From Chara braunii (taxonomy: Eukaryota > Streptophyta > Charophyceae > Charales > Characeae): a DNA stretch of 20,366 nt. Positions 1-7,912 of this stretch are shown piece after piece; the stretch's first letter is position 1; every line of letters starts with the position of its first letter. A program made the position numbers and the translations under genes. The stretch lies in NCBI GenBank assembly GCA_003427395.1, contig BFEA01000510.1:885210-905575 (forward strand), written 5' to 3'. Below the pieces are notes generated by a model, which was not told the DNA's origin, did no database searches, and worked only from the letters and a program-made list of their open reading frames with translations.

Positions 1-1
1 A

Positions 2-230
2 GAGAGGTACATTGATGGACTGCCCCCCCATCGGAGGAGTATAAGGGGGACAGAGAGGAACATTGACAGAAAGCTTCCCCATCAGAGGAGTTGCAGCAGA
101 TCAGTTTTCAGGCATGAGGAAGTCTAGAGCAGATCAAGGCTTCCATCCCAGATGCAGCTGATTCGGACTGAATCGTAAGGGGGGCCGAGAGGAACATTGA
201 CGGAATGCTCCCCCATCAGAGGAGTATAAG
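2..230. repeat. Three-copy short repeat (GAGAGGAACATTGAC unit)
   Basis: Units near 2-45, 53-91 and 187-230 share GAGAGG(A/T)ACATTGA followed about 10 bases later by CCCCATC(A/G)GAGGAGT. All three have the same orientation. The spacing is irregular, so this is a broken-up dispersed repeat rather than a clean tandem array. No coding signal is seen. Confidence 0.6.
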
Positions 231-295
231 TCGCAAAAAAAAAGAACTAAATTTCTTTCTGGGAAGTTTTTTGGGGGGAAAGGATTGCCTTACAC

Positions 296-668
296 CAGCA
301 ACTGTGGATGTTTGAGGCCAGTCTTCAGAACCTTGAGCTCTAGAGTTACACCTCTGGAGGCTAGACGTTGTGCGATCTTGTAGCGGACCGGCCTTGCCGA
401 ACACGTCCGGGCAATTATCCCACCAGCATCTCACGTTCACGAGTATTCCATTCAGCTGCGTATCAGAGACACGGTCGGAGTTCAACCAAGGGCTGGCTAT
501 TCCCAGTGATCCCCTTTCACGACGAGCTTGAGTCTTTGCGGCGAGTTCTTCACTACGAGTATCTTCAACGGCGTTGAATAAGTCGTGTCCGTCTCGTTGT
601 GCCAGCTTTCTTCGAGTGGACTGCCGATCGCCATTTTATCTCTGCACAGCTTTTTGCACCCAGGAGGT
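296..668 (+). repeat. Dispersed repeat B, copy 1, split by about 240 bp
   Basis: Two blocks, 296-360 (around GAGGCCAGTCTTCAGAACCTT) and 603-668 (around GGACTGCCGATCGCCATT and TTTTGCACCCAG), correspond in order to one continuous stretch at 1031-1170. The intervening 361-602 is therefore extra here, or lost from the other copy. The extra segment has no recognisable ORF and no clear terminal repeats. Confidence 0.65.
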
Positions 669-670
669 TT

Positions 671-1030
671 TACTATAAACCACCAGTACTCGGCCCCCAT
701 ATATTGGTCGCGGGCGGGCCCTTGTTGTATATGCGTTGCAATTTTCGGGGCCTTCGCGACCGATGATGTTTTTCGTCAACGGCCCGCCGCAGTTCGTTTC
801 TCGGTGCGCAGGGCATCCCGAGGGTCGGAGAAAAGTGCCTTGGGAAGTACTGGGGGGTTAAACTGCCAGTTCCTTTCCCATATGTTGGCCGCGGGCCCTG
901 GGCGCTAACGATTCGGGCTGAATCTGACCGCCTCGCACGACCTGCATCGGCCTCCGCGTTAACCGGCGGCCTTTTTCTTTTGGCTGGGAAAGGTACTGGG
1001 GGGTTACGATCAACGAGGATTGAACTACAC
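671..1030. other. Non-coding stretch with GTACTGG head motifs
   Basis: No credible gene is seen. The stretch holds copies of a recurring motif: AACCACCAGTACT near 679 and GGTACTGGGGGGTTA near 991. At 842-878 two opposite copies meet to form an imperfect palindrome centred on GTTAAAC. The same motif recurs at 3150, 3328, 7692, 7745 and 12270, and at 12270 it lies at the edge of a retroposon. Confidence 0.5.
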
Positions 1031-1170
1031 CAGTGGTGGCTGTTGAGGCCAGACGTCAGAACCTTGGGCTCTAAGGTCACCGATCTGGAGGGTGCGCAGC
1101 TTTCTTCGACTTTAACTTTGGACTGCCGATCGCCATTGTACCTTTTCACAGCCTTTTGCACCCAGCAGGT
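1031..1170 (+). repeat. Dispersed repeat B, copy 2, uninterrupted
   Basis: This stretch matches 296-360 and then 603-668 without the insert, sharing CAGAACCTTG(G/A)GCTCTA, CAGCTTTCTTCGA, GGACTGCCGATCGCCATT and TTTTGCACCCAG. It shows what copy 1 looked like before interruption. Just upstream at 987-1003 lies one of the recurring GTACTGG motifs described in the findings. Confidence 0.65.
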
Positions 1171-1300
1171 GGGTATCATTCGGTTCGACATGTTTAGGCA
1201 GGCGGGTGACATCACGCTATACAGCTTTGAATGACGTCAGTGTACTCCTGGGGATTATCGGCAAGTCGTGCTAAATTTGCTACATGCACTGTCATGCAGG

Positions 1301-1301
<1 letters not shown>

Positions 1302-1331
<30 letters not shown>
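1302..1331 (-). repeat. Poly(T) tract, 30 bases
   Basis: This is an uninterrupted T run, which on the minus strand would be a retroposon poly(A) tail. I found no convincing target-site duplication: TGCAGGC on the left and TGCGAGCC on the right are only similar. From 1332 to about 1734 I see no gene or recognisable repeat. Confidence 0.6.
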
Positions 1332-1334
<3 letters not shown>

Positions 1335-1732
1335 GCGAGCCTTTTTCTCTGTCTTGGGTTTTCGCTTCTGTTGGCAGAACCCGTTGTATTTTGTATCGTG
1401 CCTTTTCTCTTGACCTCACGGTTTTCTCCAACTTCTTTGAAGTTTTTGAAGACTTTTTTGGCCATTTTACTCCTGCCGGCCCATATTTTAATCAGCAAGC
1501 AATCTTTGCCTGCATCAGAAATGAACAAGCAACTAAGACATCACGTCGCACATGACCTCCTGACGAGTTGGGGAAAGTCTGGTGAAACTGTCAGGCACAG
1601 TCATGCGTTTTTTTCTGGAGTTGTATAGCGAACATGACACGAGGGAAAGGTTCCAAAGCCCCTCTCTGTATTGGACAACGGTCATATGCTGGATTGGAGA
1701 AAAGTGTGCAAGAATTGCCTGTCTGGCATTTG

Positions 1733-1734
<2 letters not shown>

Positions 1735-1804
<70 letters not shown>

Positions 1805-1949
1805 CGTGCATGCGTGCGTGCATGCGTGCATGCATGTGTGTGCGTGCGTGTAGCATGTGTGTGTGTCAGGAGACTACATCCACACAGGGATGGATGACCA
1901 GTATGTGTGTGTGTGTCCGTGCGTGCGTGCGTGCATGTGTGTGTGTGTG

Positions 1950-1997
<48 letters not shown>

Positions 1998-2129
1998 CAT
2001 GTGTGTGTGCGCATGTGCGTGTGTGCGTGCGTCCATGCGTGCGTGCATGCGTGCATGCGTGTGTGTGTGTGCGTGTAGCATGTGTGTGTGTCAGGAGACT
2101 ACATCCATACAGGGATGGATGCCCAGTAT
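1735..2129. repeat. TG/CG microsatellite block, duplicated with 225-bp period
   Basis: Long alternating TG runs with CG and CATG variants are followed by a unique tail, TAGCATGTGTGTGTGTCAGG through GGGATGGATG.CCAGTATG. The whole arrangement occurs twice, with TAGCATG at 1851 and again at 2076, so a block of about 225 bp was duplicated. Cys/Val or His/Thr open frames here are products of the simple sequence. Alternating purine-pyrimidine DNA of this kind can adopt Z-form. Confidence 0.9.
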
Positions 2130-2333
2130 GGTTTCACGTTCGTATACAGTGCAATGGCTGTAGCGGTCAGCAGACTTGGCTTTTGTGACCAGGGGGTGCC
2201 CGTCCGATTCCACCCGTAGTGCACGGATGGGTCCGAGGTCTGAGTACTGACTGACTGTGCCTCACAAGTTGGACGCACATTGTCACACATAATTTTGGAG
2301 AACTGCAGGACCCGTTTGCAGTTTGTTTTTTTG

Positions 2334-2435
2334 TAAGGGGAAATTGTTGAAATACCCCTAAAGTTTGGGGTATGTCGTTGGATACCCCCGAAAACACGGG
2401 TATGAAAAATGCCCCGAGCTTCTGCTTTTGCAGCC
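2334..2435 (+). repeat. Dispersed repeat M, copy 1
   Basis: It begins GGGGAAATTGTTG and carries paired blocks ATACCCCTAAAGTTTGGGGTAT, a short inverted repeat, then ATACCCCCGAAAACACGGGTAT. It is related to copies near 10985 and 15904 in the same orientation, which share GTTGTRATGCCCC, AGTTGGGGCATTTCCTCA and similar blocks. No coding capacity is seen. From 2131 to 2333 I see nothing recognisable. Confidence 0.6.
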
Positions 2436-2439
2436 CCTG

Positions 2440-2477
2440 TTCCAGAACGAATGCTGGACACTGGGTCCAGCGTCCCA
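2440..2477 (-). repeat. Dispersed repeat G fragment
   Basis: On the minus strand this reads GGGACGCTGGACCCAGTGTCC, the hallmark head of repeat G. That repeat is longest at 6632-6783 and 11316-11589, where it ends in poly(A). Only the head is present here. Confidence 0.6.
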
Positions 2478-2522
2478 TACAATAAAAACATCCGGAAACG
2501 AGAAGGACCGGGCCCCTTACCC

Positions 2523-2612
2523 AGCTACGACTTTTTAAGGAAGCTTAGGGCGAAAAAGGTTTGAGGAAGCTACGACTTTTTAAGGAAGCTTAGGGCGAAA
2601 AAGGTTTGAGGA
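2523..2612 (+). repeat. Tandem duplication, 45-bp unit x2
   Basis: Two essentially identical 45-bp units start at 2523 and 2568, each AGCTACGACTTTTTAAGG through AAAAAGGTTTGAGGA. The second unit runs into the larger 214-bp duplication that starts at 2593. Near-identity points to recent duplication. Confidence 0.9.
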
Positions 2613-3018
2613 AGTTGAGGGGCAGGGGTCCCCCCTGGGCCCCCTGGTTCCTTCCCCCCTCCCTCTCCCCCTCCGCAGTAATTACGCCGTGATCTCCTTA
2701 TCGTGGGGCCGGTCAAAACCCTAAAACGGAAAAAAGACGGGACGGTCTTCTGACTGTGCTTTCATGCCAGGGTTAAGGTATTTTTTGAATTTTTTTTTCC
2801 CCTTCAGGGCGAAAAAGGTTTGAGGAAGTCGAGGGGCAGGGGTCCCCCCTGGGCCCTCTGGTTCCTTCCCCCCTCCCTCTCCCCCTCCGCAGTAATTACA
2901 CCGTGATCTCCTTATCATGGGCCCGGTCAAAACCCTAAAACGGAAAAAAGATGGGACGGTCTTCTGACTGTGCTTTCATGCCAGGGTTAAGGTATTTTTT
3001 GAATTTTTTTTTCCCCTT
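2593..3018 (+). repeat. Tandem duplication, 214-bp unit x2
   Basis: GGGCGAAAAAGGTTTGAGG recurs at 2593 and 2807, and the following roughly 212 bases match with only about six differences that I can see. The unit contains a C-rich stretch, CAGTAATTAC(G/A)CCGTGATCTCC, and ends in an A/T homopolymer. Second-copy similarity ends around 3018, where a different sequence with a CTCTCT run begins. Confidence 0.92.
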
Positions 3019-3046
3019 TTTCTTTTGGCAGGATGATAGAACCTTT

Positions 3047-3077
3047 CAATTGTTGAGAAGCAGCACCTGCTGGGAAC
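3047..3077 (-). repeat. Dispersed repeat G fragment
   Basis: CAATTGTTGAGAAGCAGCACCTGCTGGGAAC matches the CAATTGGTGAGCAACGGCACCTGCTGGGAAC part of the fragment at 4685. Both correspond, reversed, to the middle of repeat G. Confidence 0.5.
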
Positions 3078-3149
3078 AAAGTTCGTTCGCCTTTTCTCTC
3101 TCTCTCTCTCTCTTTTCTTTTCTACACAGTACCACAATTATTCGAAATG

Positions 3150-3346
3150 AAACCACCAGTACCATTCCCATATATCGGCCACAGGGGCCTAATTCGCCCT
3201 GCGCGCCAAAGAAAAACAAACCGTCACCGATGTATCTGGCGCTGGCGCTGCCAGCCATTTCGATTCCCCACTGAATTTTCCGGATAACACGCCGTGGTAG
3301 GTTTTTTTTTCTTCTTTTCCCAAGTGCGGAAAGGTACTGGCGGTTT
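3150..3346. repeat. Inverted pair of GTACTGG motifs around 160 bp
   Basis: AAACCACCAGTACCATTCC at 3150-3168 is inverted at 3328-3346 as GGAAAGGTACTGGCGGTTT, with about 17 of 19 bases matching. This could be the ends of a small element or two independent retroposon heads in opposite orientation. No flanking duplication is evident. From 3347 to 3640 I see no gene. Confidence 0.5.
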
Positions 3347-3639
3347 AACAAAATTGAAAAGTGTTTGTTTTGGAAAACATTCTTCTGGTTTTTGTTGGTT
3401 TCGGAGTGACAAGCCAAATGGCGGGACAGGTGCAGAGCACCGGGGACCGACCCGAACAGACTGTAGTATAGAGGACTGTATATTTGGGAGTGGTCAGATG
3501 GAGGAGGGACCAACTTGAAGGGGGTTTGGAATTTGGGGCATGGCTGAGTAAGTAGCGTAGCTGATTCAGCCTGATTGTGTGTGTCTCAAGGCGCAGAAGC
3601 GAGCGGGTATAGAACTCACAAGGTGAGTGAGTGAGCGCC

Positions 3640-3755
3640 ACATCGAGGCACTCACCTAATATGCAAAATGAGAATGAATATTCCCCTCAAATGTGGAAAG
3701 GTACAGCGGCATAATTTTTGTCTTTTGTGCATTTGGTGAGTGGTGCGCAGAGGCC
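3640..3755 (+). mobile_element. Decayed MITE of the GGGCCTCGCTGCACTAC family
   Basis: The interior order is GCAAAATGAGAATGAAT, GTGGAAAGGTACA, then TTTTTGTCTTTTGTGCATTT and GGTGAGTGGTGCGCAGAGGCCC. It matches the intact element at 16951-17072. The left terminus has degraded to GCCACATCGAGGCACTCACC. No clean target-site duplication remains. Confidence 0.6.
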
Positions 3756-3897
3756 CTATGCTGCATAATTCAGTGAGGACGCCTCTAGGCGCACAGTCTA
3801 TTTTCATGTGGTGAGTCAAGCACATCATAAGTACATATCACATGTTGATTTGTCATCTTCAAAAGAACAAAAACTACTGTTTTGGAAACATATGGTC

Positions 3898-3950
3898 TAA
3901 TAATAATAATAATAGTAATAGTAATAATAATAATAATATTAATAATTAAA
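3898..3950. repeat. AAT/TAATA microsatellite
   Basis: An interrupted (TAA)n array with AGTAAT variants ends in an A-rich stretch. Open frames across it encode only Ile or Asn runs. The rest of 3951-4435 shows no gene. It holds an A11 run near 4130 and CACCGTGATATCTTTGTCAG near 4190, loosely like the CCGTGATCTCC segment inside the 214-bp repeat. Confidence 0.85.
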
Positions 3951-4435
3951 AAATGGTCTAACTGTGTTTCTTTGGGGGGCAAGTGTGTTGATGTTACAAC
4001 AGAGTTTCGAAAGTGCAGAAACAACACGTGCCGGCAAAGGAAACGGCCGCCGAGTTTGAAAAAGCAATGAAAGTACCACGGCCATGACACAGGCACAGGT
4101 GTCATAACTACAGGCGGACGGGGAAAGGGAAAAAAAAAAAGGAAAGGGACAATGGATCTATTCCAACCGAAATTGCCGTTTCAAACTTGCACCGTGATAT
4201 CTTTGTCAGGGCGTGATTTTTTTTTGTCTCCGCGAACGCAAAAGCTGCCTCGTTCGTAGGAAGTTGGCCCGCCTGCGAGTGACCGGGTTAAGTAGCTGTG
4301 GTGGGAGGGGCTGCGTGTTGTGCGAGCGGAGTGTGTGGTGTGGTGTTCTGTGTGCGGTGCGAGTTTAAGGACGCTACAGCCCTGGGGGCGGCTGGATATC
4401 AAGACCGGTATGGATCCAGTTTTTTATAACATCTT

Positions 4436-4497
4436 GAAGGGTTGTAGTGGTTACGAGACTTCGTTCTTGAGCCTGCTGAGGGTGCCGGTTCAAGGCC
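4436..4497 (+). repeat. tRNA-like SINE head with A and B boxes
   Basis: TAGTGGTTACGA at 4444-4455 resembles a tRNA D-arm and Pol III A box. GGTTCAAGGCC at 4487-4497 fits the B-box consensus GGTTCRANNCC. The 43-base offset between them is normal for a type 2 internal promoter. I could not fold a full tRNA with a proper acceptor stem, so a tRNA-derived SINE head or tRNA relic is likelier than a working tRNA gene. Confidence 0.5.
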
Positions 4498-4684
4498 ATG
4501 CGTGTGCGGGGCCTGATATGCCCTAAACGCACGTTGCTCAGTAACTACTAACTACTGTCTCGTTCGTACTTATTTCTTTTTTCATCTGTGTTTTTTTTTC
4601 TGAAATCTGCTCCATGTAGCAGCCTACTGCCCCAGTGGGTAGCCCCTCGGTCGTAGGGCTGCTGATTGCTTGCCAGACTCTCCG

Positions 4685-4735
4685 CTCAATTGGTGAGCAA
4701 CGGCACCTGCTGGGAACTAGGCCCAGCGTCCCGCG
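4685..4735 (-). repeat. Dispersed repeat G fragment
   Basis: On the minus strand, GGGACGCTGGGCCTAGTTCC and then GCAGGTGCCGTTGCTCACC match the head and middle of repeat G. No poly(A) tail is attached. The flanks 4498-4684 and 4736-5161 contain open frames on both strands but nothing I recognise. Confidence 0.6.
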
Positions 4736-5161
4736 GAATATTGAACTGCAAGTACACCCAGGACTGGAGGGGGTGCACTGGGCGGCAAACTTTTTTCTGA
4801 ACTGCCAGCAGCACACGTCTGTTCTTTTTTGGCTGGCGGCGCCTGTCATCGCGGTAGACCATGGGACAGCAGGCCCACAGCAACCTACAACGGTCGTGCG
4901 GTGCCATTGCGGTTGCCCCTGCATTCCCTCCACCAGGGCGTTTCGGGTTCCGTTTGAAGGCGCCCGTTGCACGGACCCATGCAGAGGCAGGTGAGATGAC
5001 CGTTGGCGGGGACGTTCAAATTTGAGCGCAGGATGTCGGCGGCGCCCATCGGTCCTCGTGCCTTTCCTCCGTCGGTCATCACGTGTGCTCCCATATGTTG
5101 CAGCCCTTCGTCCGGTTCGATAGGTGCCAGCTCCATTCCTTGTACTTTACGGGATGAGCAC

Positions 5162-5308
5162 ATGGCTGGCATGGTGAGGGAGACGGCTCTATTCATTTTC
5201 CTGCTTGGGGCGTTGGCATTGGTGATCATTCTGCACGTGTGGCGACTGGCCGGCAATTGCAGCCGACGTGGAAGGAGGGGTTCGAAGAAGCTTCGACAGG
5301 CTGCTTCG
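5162..5308 (+). CDS. Possible first exon with N-terminal membrane anchor (hypothetical)
   Basis: The frame opens at ATG 5162 (another ATG at 5171) and encodes MAGMVRETALFIF followed by a hydrophobic stretch of about 20 residues ending near HVW. A strongly basic tail, RRGRRGSKKLRQAAS, comes next. It is then followed by CG|GTGAGC at 5309, a good eukaryotic 5' splice-site match. The open frame continues to 5554, but beyond the donor it runs antisense to the transposase-like fragment, so I stop the call at the donor. From memory, some green-algal DDE_Tnp_4-type genes carry a short hydrophobic and basic N-terminus like this ahead of the WWMKRRTGG block. If so, exon and fragment belonged to one gene and a piece was inverted. 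An unrelated small membrane protein, or chance, remains possible. Confidence 0.3.
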
Positions 5309-5385
5309 GTGAGCACAGGCATGGGCGATGGATACAGAAGGGGGGCAGAGGGGTATGGGATGGGGGGGGGGAGGAGCAAAGGCTC

Positions 5386-5634
5386 TCAGTATTGTGTTAG
5401 TCTATGCTCGATAAACGGACTGCAAGCTGCCACGATGTTGCTGAAGATGGTGCATGACATTCGCCGTTTGTCATGGAAATACTCATCGGTGGCGTCGTCC
5501 GCAATGTCCAAGTCCCGCCATGTCCCCCCGGTCCGCCTTTTCATCCACCAGTGAGGAGTGTCCCTCGGCAGAACTGCCGCGATAATAGCATTGGACAACA
5601 GGAAAGGAGCTTCCGACAGACCGCATGAGACCAT
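5386..5634 (-). pseudogene. PIF/Harbinger-type transposase N-terminal fragment
   Basis: On the minus strand the frame from ATG 5634 (context ACCATGG) to the stop at 5386 encodes 82 residues. It contains WWMKRRTGGTW, then DATDEYFHDKRRMS and FSNIVAACSPFIEHRLTQ. The pattern of a modified YF..+.RMS..+F..I+..+.PFI resembles the segment just before the DDE domain in PIF/Harbinger (DDE_Tnp_4, HARBI1-like) proteins, where an 'FRMS' block precedes a 'L.P.I' helix. In the family this region is followed by a helix-turn-helix and then by the DDE catalytic core over some 250 more residues. Neither is present here: the frame stops right after LTQY and nothing downstream on this strand continues it. The frame is open further upstream to 5706 with low-complexity sequence. 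Assignment is from motif memory only. Confidence 0.45.
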
Positions 5635-5849
5635 GGTAAGTGTGGTAGGGGTTTCCGTTCTCTCCCTCTCCCCCTTCTCTTCCCCACTGTTCTTCCTCCT
5701 TCGCAATCGTGTTGATGACCTGGGGGGAGGGCGAGAGGGCTTTTCGAATGGTTCGTTCAGTGTATTCGATGGGCGTGGGGAGAGCTAGGAGTGGGTTGGG
5801 TGTGTGAGGGGGTGGGATAGATATTGGATTGTCTTACCACATCTGCTGG
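5635..5849. other. Unassigned spacer
   Basis: No gene is recognised. ATG|GTAAGT at 5632-5640 is a perfect 5' splice-site match on the plus strand but has no supported exon before it. A pyrimidine-rich run and then a G-rich run follow. Confidence 0.4.
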
Positions 5850-6640
5850 TTGCCACGTGGTAATAGGGCAGTTCTAGCCACGTGCCAACAGGGTATGAGT
5901 CGTTAGGGCCTGCAAATGCGATGTCTGGTTTCTTGTCAGGTGGCGAGGACAGGAAGTGCCGGGGAAGCGGCGCTACGGATTTTTTTGTGTGTGACTCATT
6001 AGGGTTCCGCCACGTGGCCATTAGGTTTTTAGCTTTTAGGGAGGCCGGCTCTGATTGCCCCTTCTGCTCATGGTGCTGTAAGGTTGTGGGTAGTAGATGA
6101 GTATTTCAGGGTAGGGTATGAATCCATGCTGGGGTGGGTAGTCAATCCCCTCTATTGAGGGTAATCAATGCTGCTCACTAGTTACACATACGTGCCTGCG
6201 TTGCCGCTCAGACGAATTTCTGCGTTTATATCGAGGTGGCCACGTGACATGCCTATATGACTTCGATTTTTTGCTAAGCTACCCGGGGGGTCATATCCCT
6301 GTGGTATAAACACTAGGATTCGCCACGTGGCAGGCAAGGCGGTGCAGTGGGGGTACCAGGGCTCTGCTACGTGTGTGTTTTTAGCGATAGTTTCCCTATT
6401 TGGATTGTCTCCTCCCCTCCTCATGGTGCGGCAAGATCTGATTACATGATGAGGATTTCTGAGTAGGGATATGATCTTACAGAGTGATGGGCAGCCTATC
6501 CCTCGGTTGAGGGCAATCTATGCTGCTCATTAGGCTAACGCTGCATGCCCGCGTGTCGGTGCATGTACTTTTCTCGTTTACATAGGATGGACACGTGGCA
6601 TGCTTATATGATTTCTGGCTGTTCATAGGGACGCTGGACC
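5850..6640. repeat. Diverged tandem repeats with six CACGTG hexamers
   Basis: Blocks near 6068-6300 and 6422-6640 correspond: CTCATGGTGC, GATGAG(T/G)ATTTC, TTGAGGG.AATC.ATGCTGCTCA, then a CACGTG followed by CATGC.TATATGA. CACGTG occurs at 5854, 5879, 6011, 6241, 6324 and 6592, mostly within GCCACGTGG. This hexamer is the core of the plant G-box/ABRE, but here it travels with the repeat. Regulatory function is not shown. Confidence 0.6.
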
Positions 6641-6749
6641 CGTTTTCCAGCAGGTGTTGCTCCCCACCAATAGATGGAGCCTCCCCGAGCATGCTAGAGG
6701 CGTCCGCTCTTATCAGCGCCCCTAGCATTCACTCGGGTTGTTCCGGGGG

Positions 6750-6783
<34 letters not shown>
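6632..6783 (+). mobile_element. Repeat G retroposon with poly(A) tail
   Basis: It starts GGGACGCTGGACCCGTTTTCC and continues through GCAGGTGTTGCTCCCCACC, AATAGATGGAGCCTCCCC and GTCCGCTCTTATCAGC. It ends in a 31-base A run at 6753-6783. The same order of blocks, reversed, is at 11316-11455, also ending in a homopolymer. This is therefore a SINE or the 3' end of a 5'-truncated LINE. I found no flanking target-site duplication here. Confidence 0.7.
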
Positions 6784-6787
<4 letters not shown>

Positions 6788-6830
6788 GGGTTTTGTAGTG
6801 GTGTCGAACGAGGCCGTGAGAAATGACTCA

Positions 6831-6951
6831 GGCCCTCTCTCCTTTACTCATCATGTGCACAAAAGACAAAGGAACGGCTGTGTATCCCTCCATGTTCCCA
6901 CATAAGATTCATTTTTATTTTGCACATTTGGTGAGTAGTGGAGCCACGACC
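6831..6951 (-). mobile_element. Decayed MITE, same family, reverse orientation
   Basis: The left end GGCCCTCTCTCCTTTACTC and right end GAGTAGTGGAGCCACGACC are equal-length, partly matching inverted termini. The interior contains ATGTGCACAAAAGACAAA, GTGTATC and AAGATTCATTTTTATTTTGC, the reverse of the 16951-17072 element. Flanking triplets TCA and TTG do not match, so this is an old copy. Confidence 0.55.
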
Positions 6952-7073
6952 TTGGTGCGAGTAGGCCCTCGGCTACGGGGGGGGGGGAAATCCTCACTCA
7001 GAGGGCGGTTTTTTTAACCATTTTTTTTTGGCGGGGTTGGGGGTAAATTTCGCCCCAGTTGAAAGGAAAATGT

Positions 7074-7078
7074 GGCCC

Positions 7079-7110
<32 letters not shown>

Positions 7111-7300
7111 TGGTCGTACCTTGACGATGCTGACAGCAAGCACGCCAAGAATTTTCCTTGGCCTGATTGCTGTCAGCATGCATGATTCAGCATGAAGTGG
7201 CCGTTACTTACATCTCACATGTGAGATGCAAGTATGGCCAAAAAAAAAAAAAAAAGCATGTCCATACCTTGATGATGCGGACATGAAGTGGCCCCGTGAG
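7074..7300. repeat. Duplicated poly(A) unit with long hairpins
   Basis: TGGCC(C)-poly(A)-G(T/C)ATGGTC-like sequence followed by TACCTTGA(C/T)GATGC occurs twice, at 7074-7140 and 7235-7285. Unit 1 contains a hairpin at 7127-7179 with a perfect 13-bp stem (ATGCTGACAGCAA) and an inner 6-bp stem (GCCAAG/CTTGGC). A second palindrome, 7198-7239, has the perfect core CATCTCACATGTGAGATG at 7211-7228. No coding signal is seen. Confidence 0.75.
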
Positions 7301-7456
7301 AGGCGGCAGGATCTGAGGGGATGTTACTTCCCCAGTCGTTTCTGTCGCCAGCTGTTCTCTTTCTTTTCGAGCACTTCGGATTTGTCATTTTTTTGGTTCC
7401 TTTTGAGTACTTTCGAGCTGTCGTTTTTAACTTTTTTTTCTGCTGGCTGAGGTGTT

Positions 7457-7504
7457 GTCTGCCCGTGCATGTGGAAACACATGCACGGAATCAACCAGGC
7501 AGAC
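7457..7504. repeat. Nested hairpin with GAAA tetraloop
   Basis: CCGTGCATGTG (7463-7473) pairs perfectly with CACATGCACGG (7478-7488) around a GAAA loop. Outside it GTCTGCC at 7457 pairs with GGCAGAC at 7498, leaving a bulge on the 3' side. GNRA loops are stable in RNA, so a transcript would fold strongly. No Pol III terminator or promoter is obvious next to it. Confidence 0.7.
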
Positions 7505-7598
7505 CAATTCATGTCCATTTGCCTGTTTCCTTGGGCCTACGTATCTCCTCCCCCATTGCACTGCCAGGTCTTCCCCGGCCCCCGGAATCAACCAACCA

Positions 7599-7618
7599 GA
7601 CTAGAAACGTTTCTAGTC
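7599..7618. repeat. Perfect 20-bp palindrome
   Basis: GACTAGAAACGTTTCTAGTC is perfectly self-complementary. Its right half is the edge of repeat L (GTCGGATGAATTTGGGCGC), the same junction that carries poly(T) in the copy at 12159. Here the A-tail side is replaced by an inverted copy of the edge. Confidence 0.85.
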
Positions 7619-7709
7619 GGATGAATTTGGGCGCTCCTGTAGTGGCCCGTACGTTTCCTAAAATAATTGTGGCTTGTTAACGAGCACAACTTTAGGAAGT
7701 ACTGGTAGT
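7611..7709 (-). mobile_element. Repeat L retroposon, copy 1 (tail-less)
   Basis: It shares TTCTAGTCGGATGAAT.TGGG, GCGCTCCTGTAGTGGCCCG, GTGGCTTGTTAAC and a GTACTGG motif with 12175-12290, in the same orientation. The better-preserved copy shows that the element reads on the minus strand and ends in poly(A) after CATCCGACTAG. From 7710 to 7858 there is another GTACTGG motif (7746) and an A/T-rich low-complexity run. Confidence 0.65.
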
Positions 7710-7858
7710 TTAAACGGCGCGTATTTGTTTTTCAAGTGGGGGACAGTACTGGTCGTTTGAAGGCCCCTGACAAGGGAAACAAAACTCAACTACCCCAAAA
7801 AGAAAAAAAAGCCCCTTACAAGGGTGTCCTTTTTATTATATTTTTTTTATAAAAAGGG

Positions 7859-7912
7859 TCCAATCTATTTGTGGGGAGCAGCACGTGCCGGGAACCGGGC
7901 CCAGCGTCCCTT
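7859..7912 (-). repeat. Dispersed repeat G fragment
   Basis: On the minus strand GGGACGCTGGGCCCGGTTCC is followed by GTGCTGCTCCCCACAAATAG, the head and middle of repeat G. It is followed on the minus strand by A/T-rich sequence. It lies immediately beside a duplicated CTTATGAAAGTTTACAGATA block. Confidence 0.65.

Noticed and set aside
1582-2188. Cys-rich and His/Thr-rich open frames on both strands
   Set aside because: They are forced by the TG/CA microsatellite and exist in several frames and both strands at once.
2099-2491. 130-codon minus-strand frame
   Set aside because: It runs through the edge of the microsatellite duplicate, repeat M and a repeat G head, with no protein motif.
4885-5379. 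164-codon minus-strand frame as a continuation of the transposase fragment
   Set aside because: It shows none of the helix-turn-helix or DDE motifs expected next in that family and reads as the antisense of the anchor-exon candidate.
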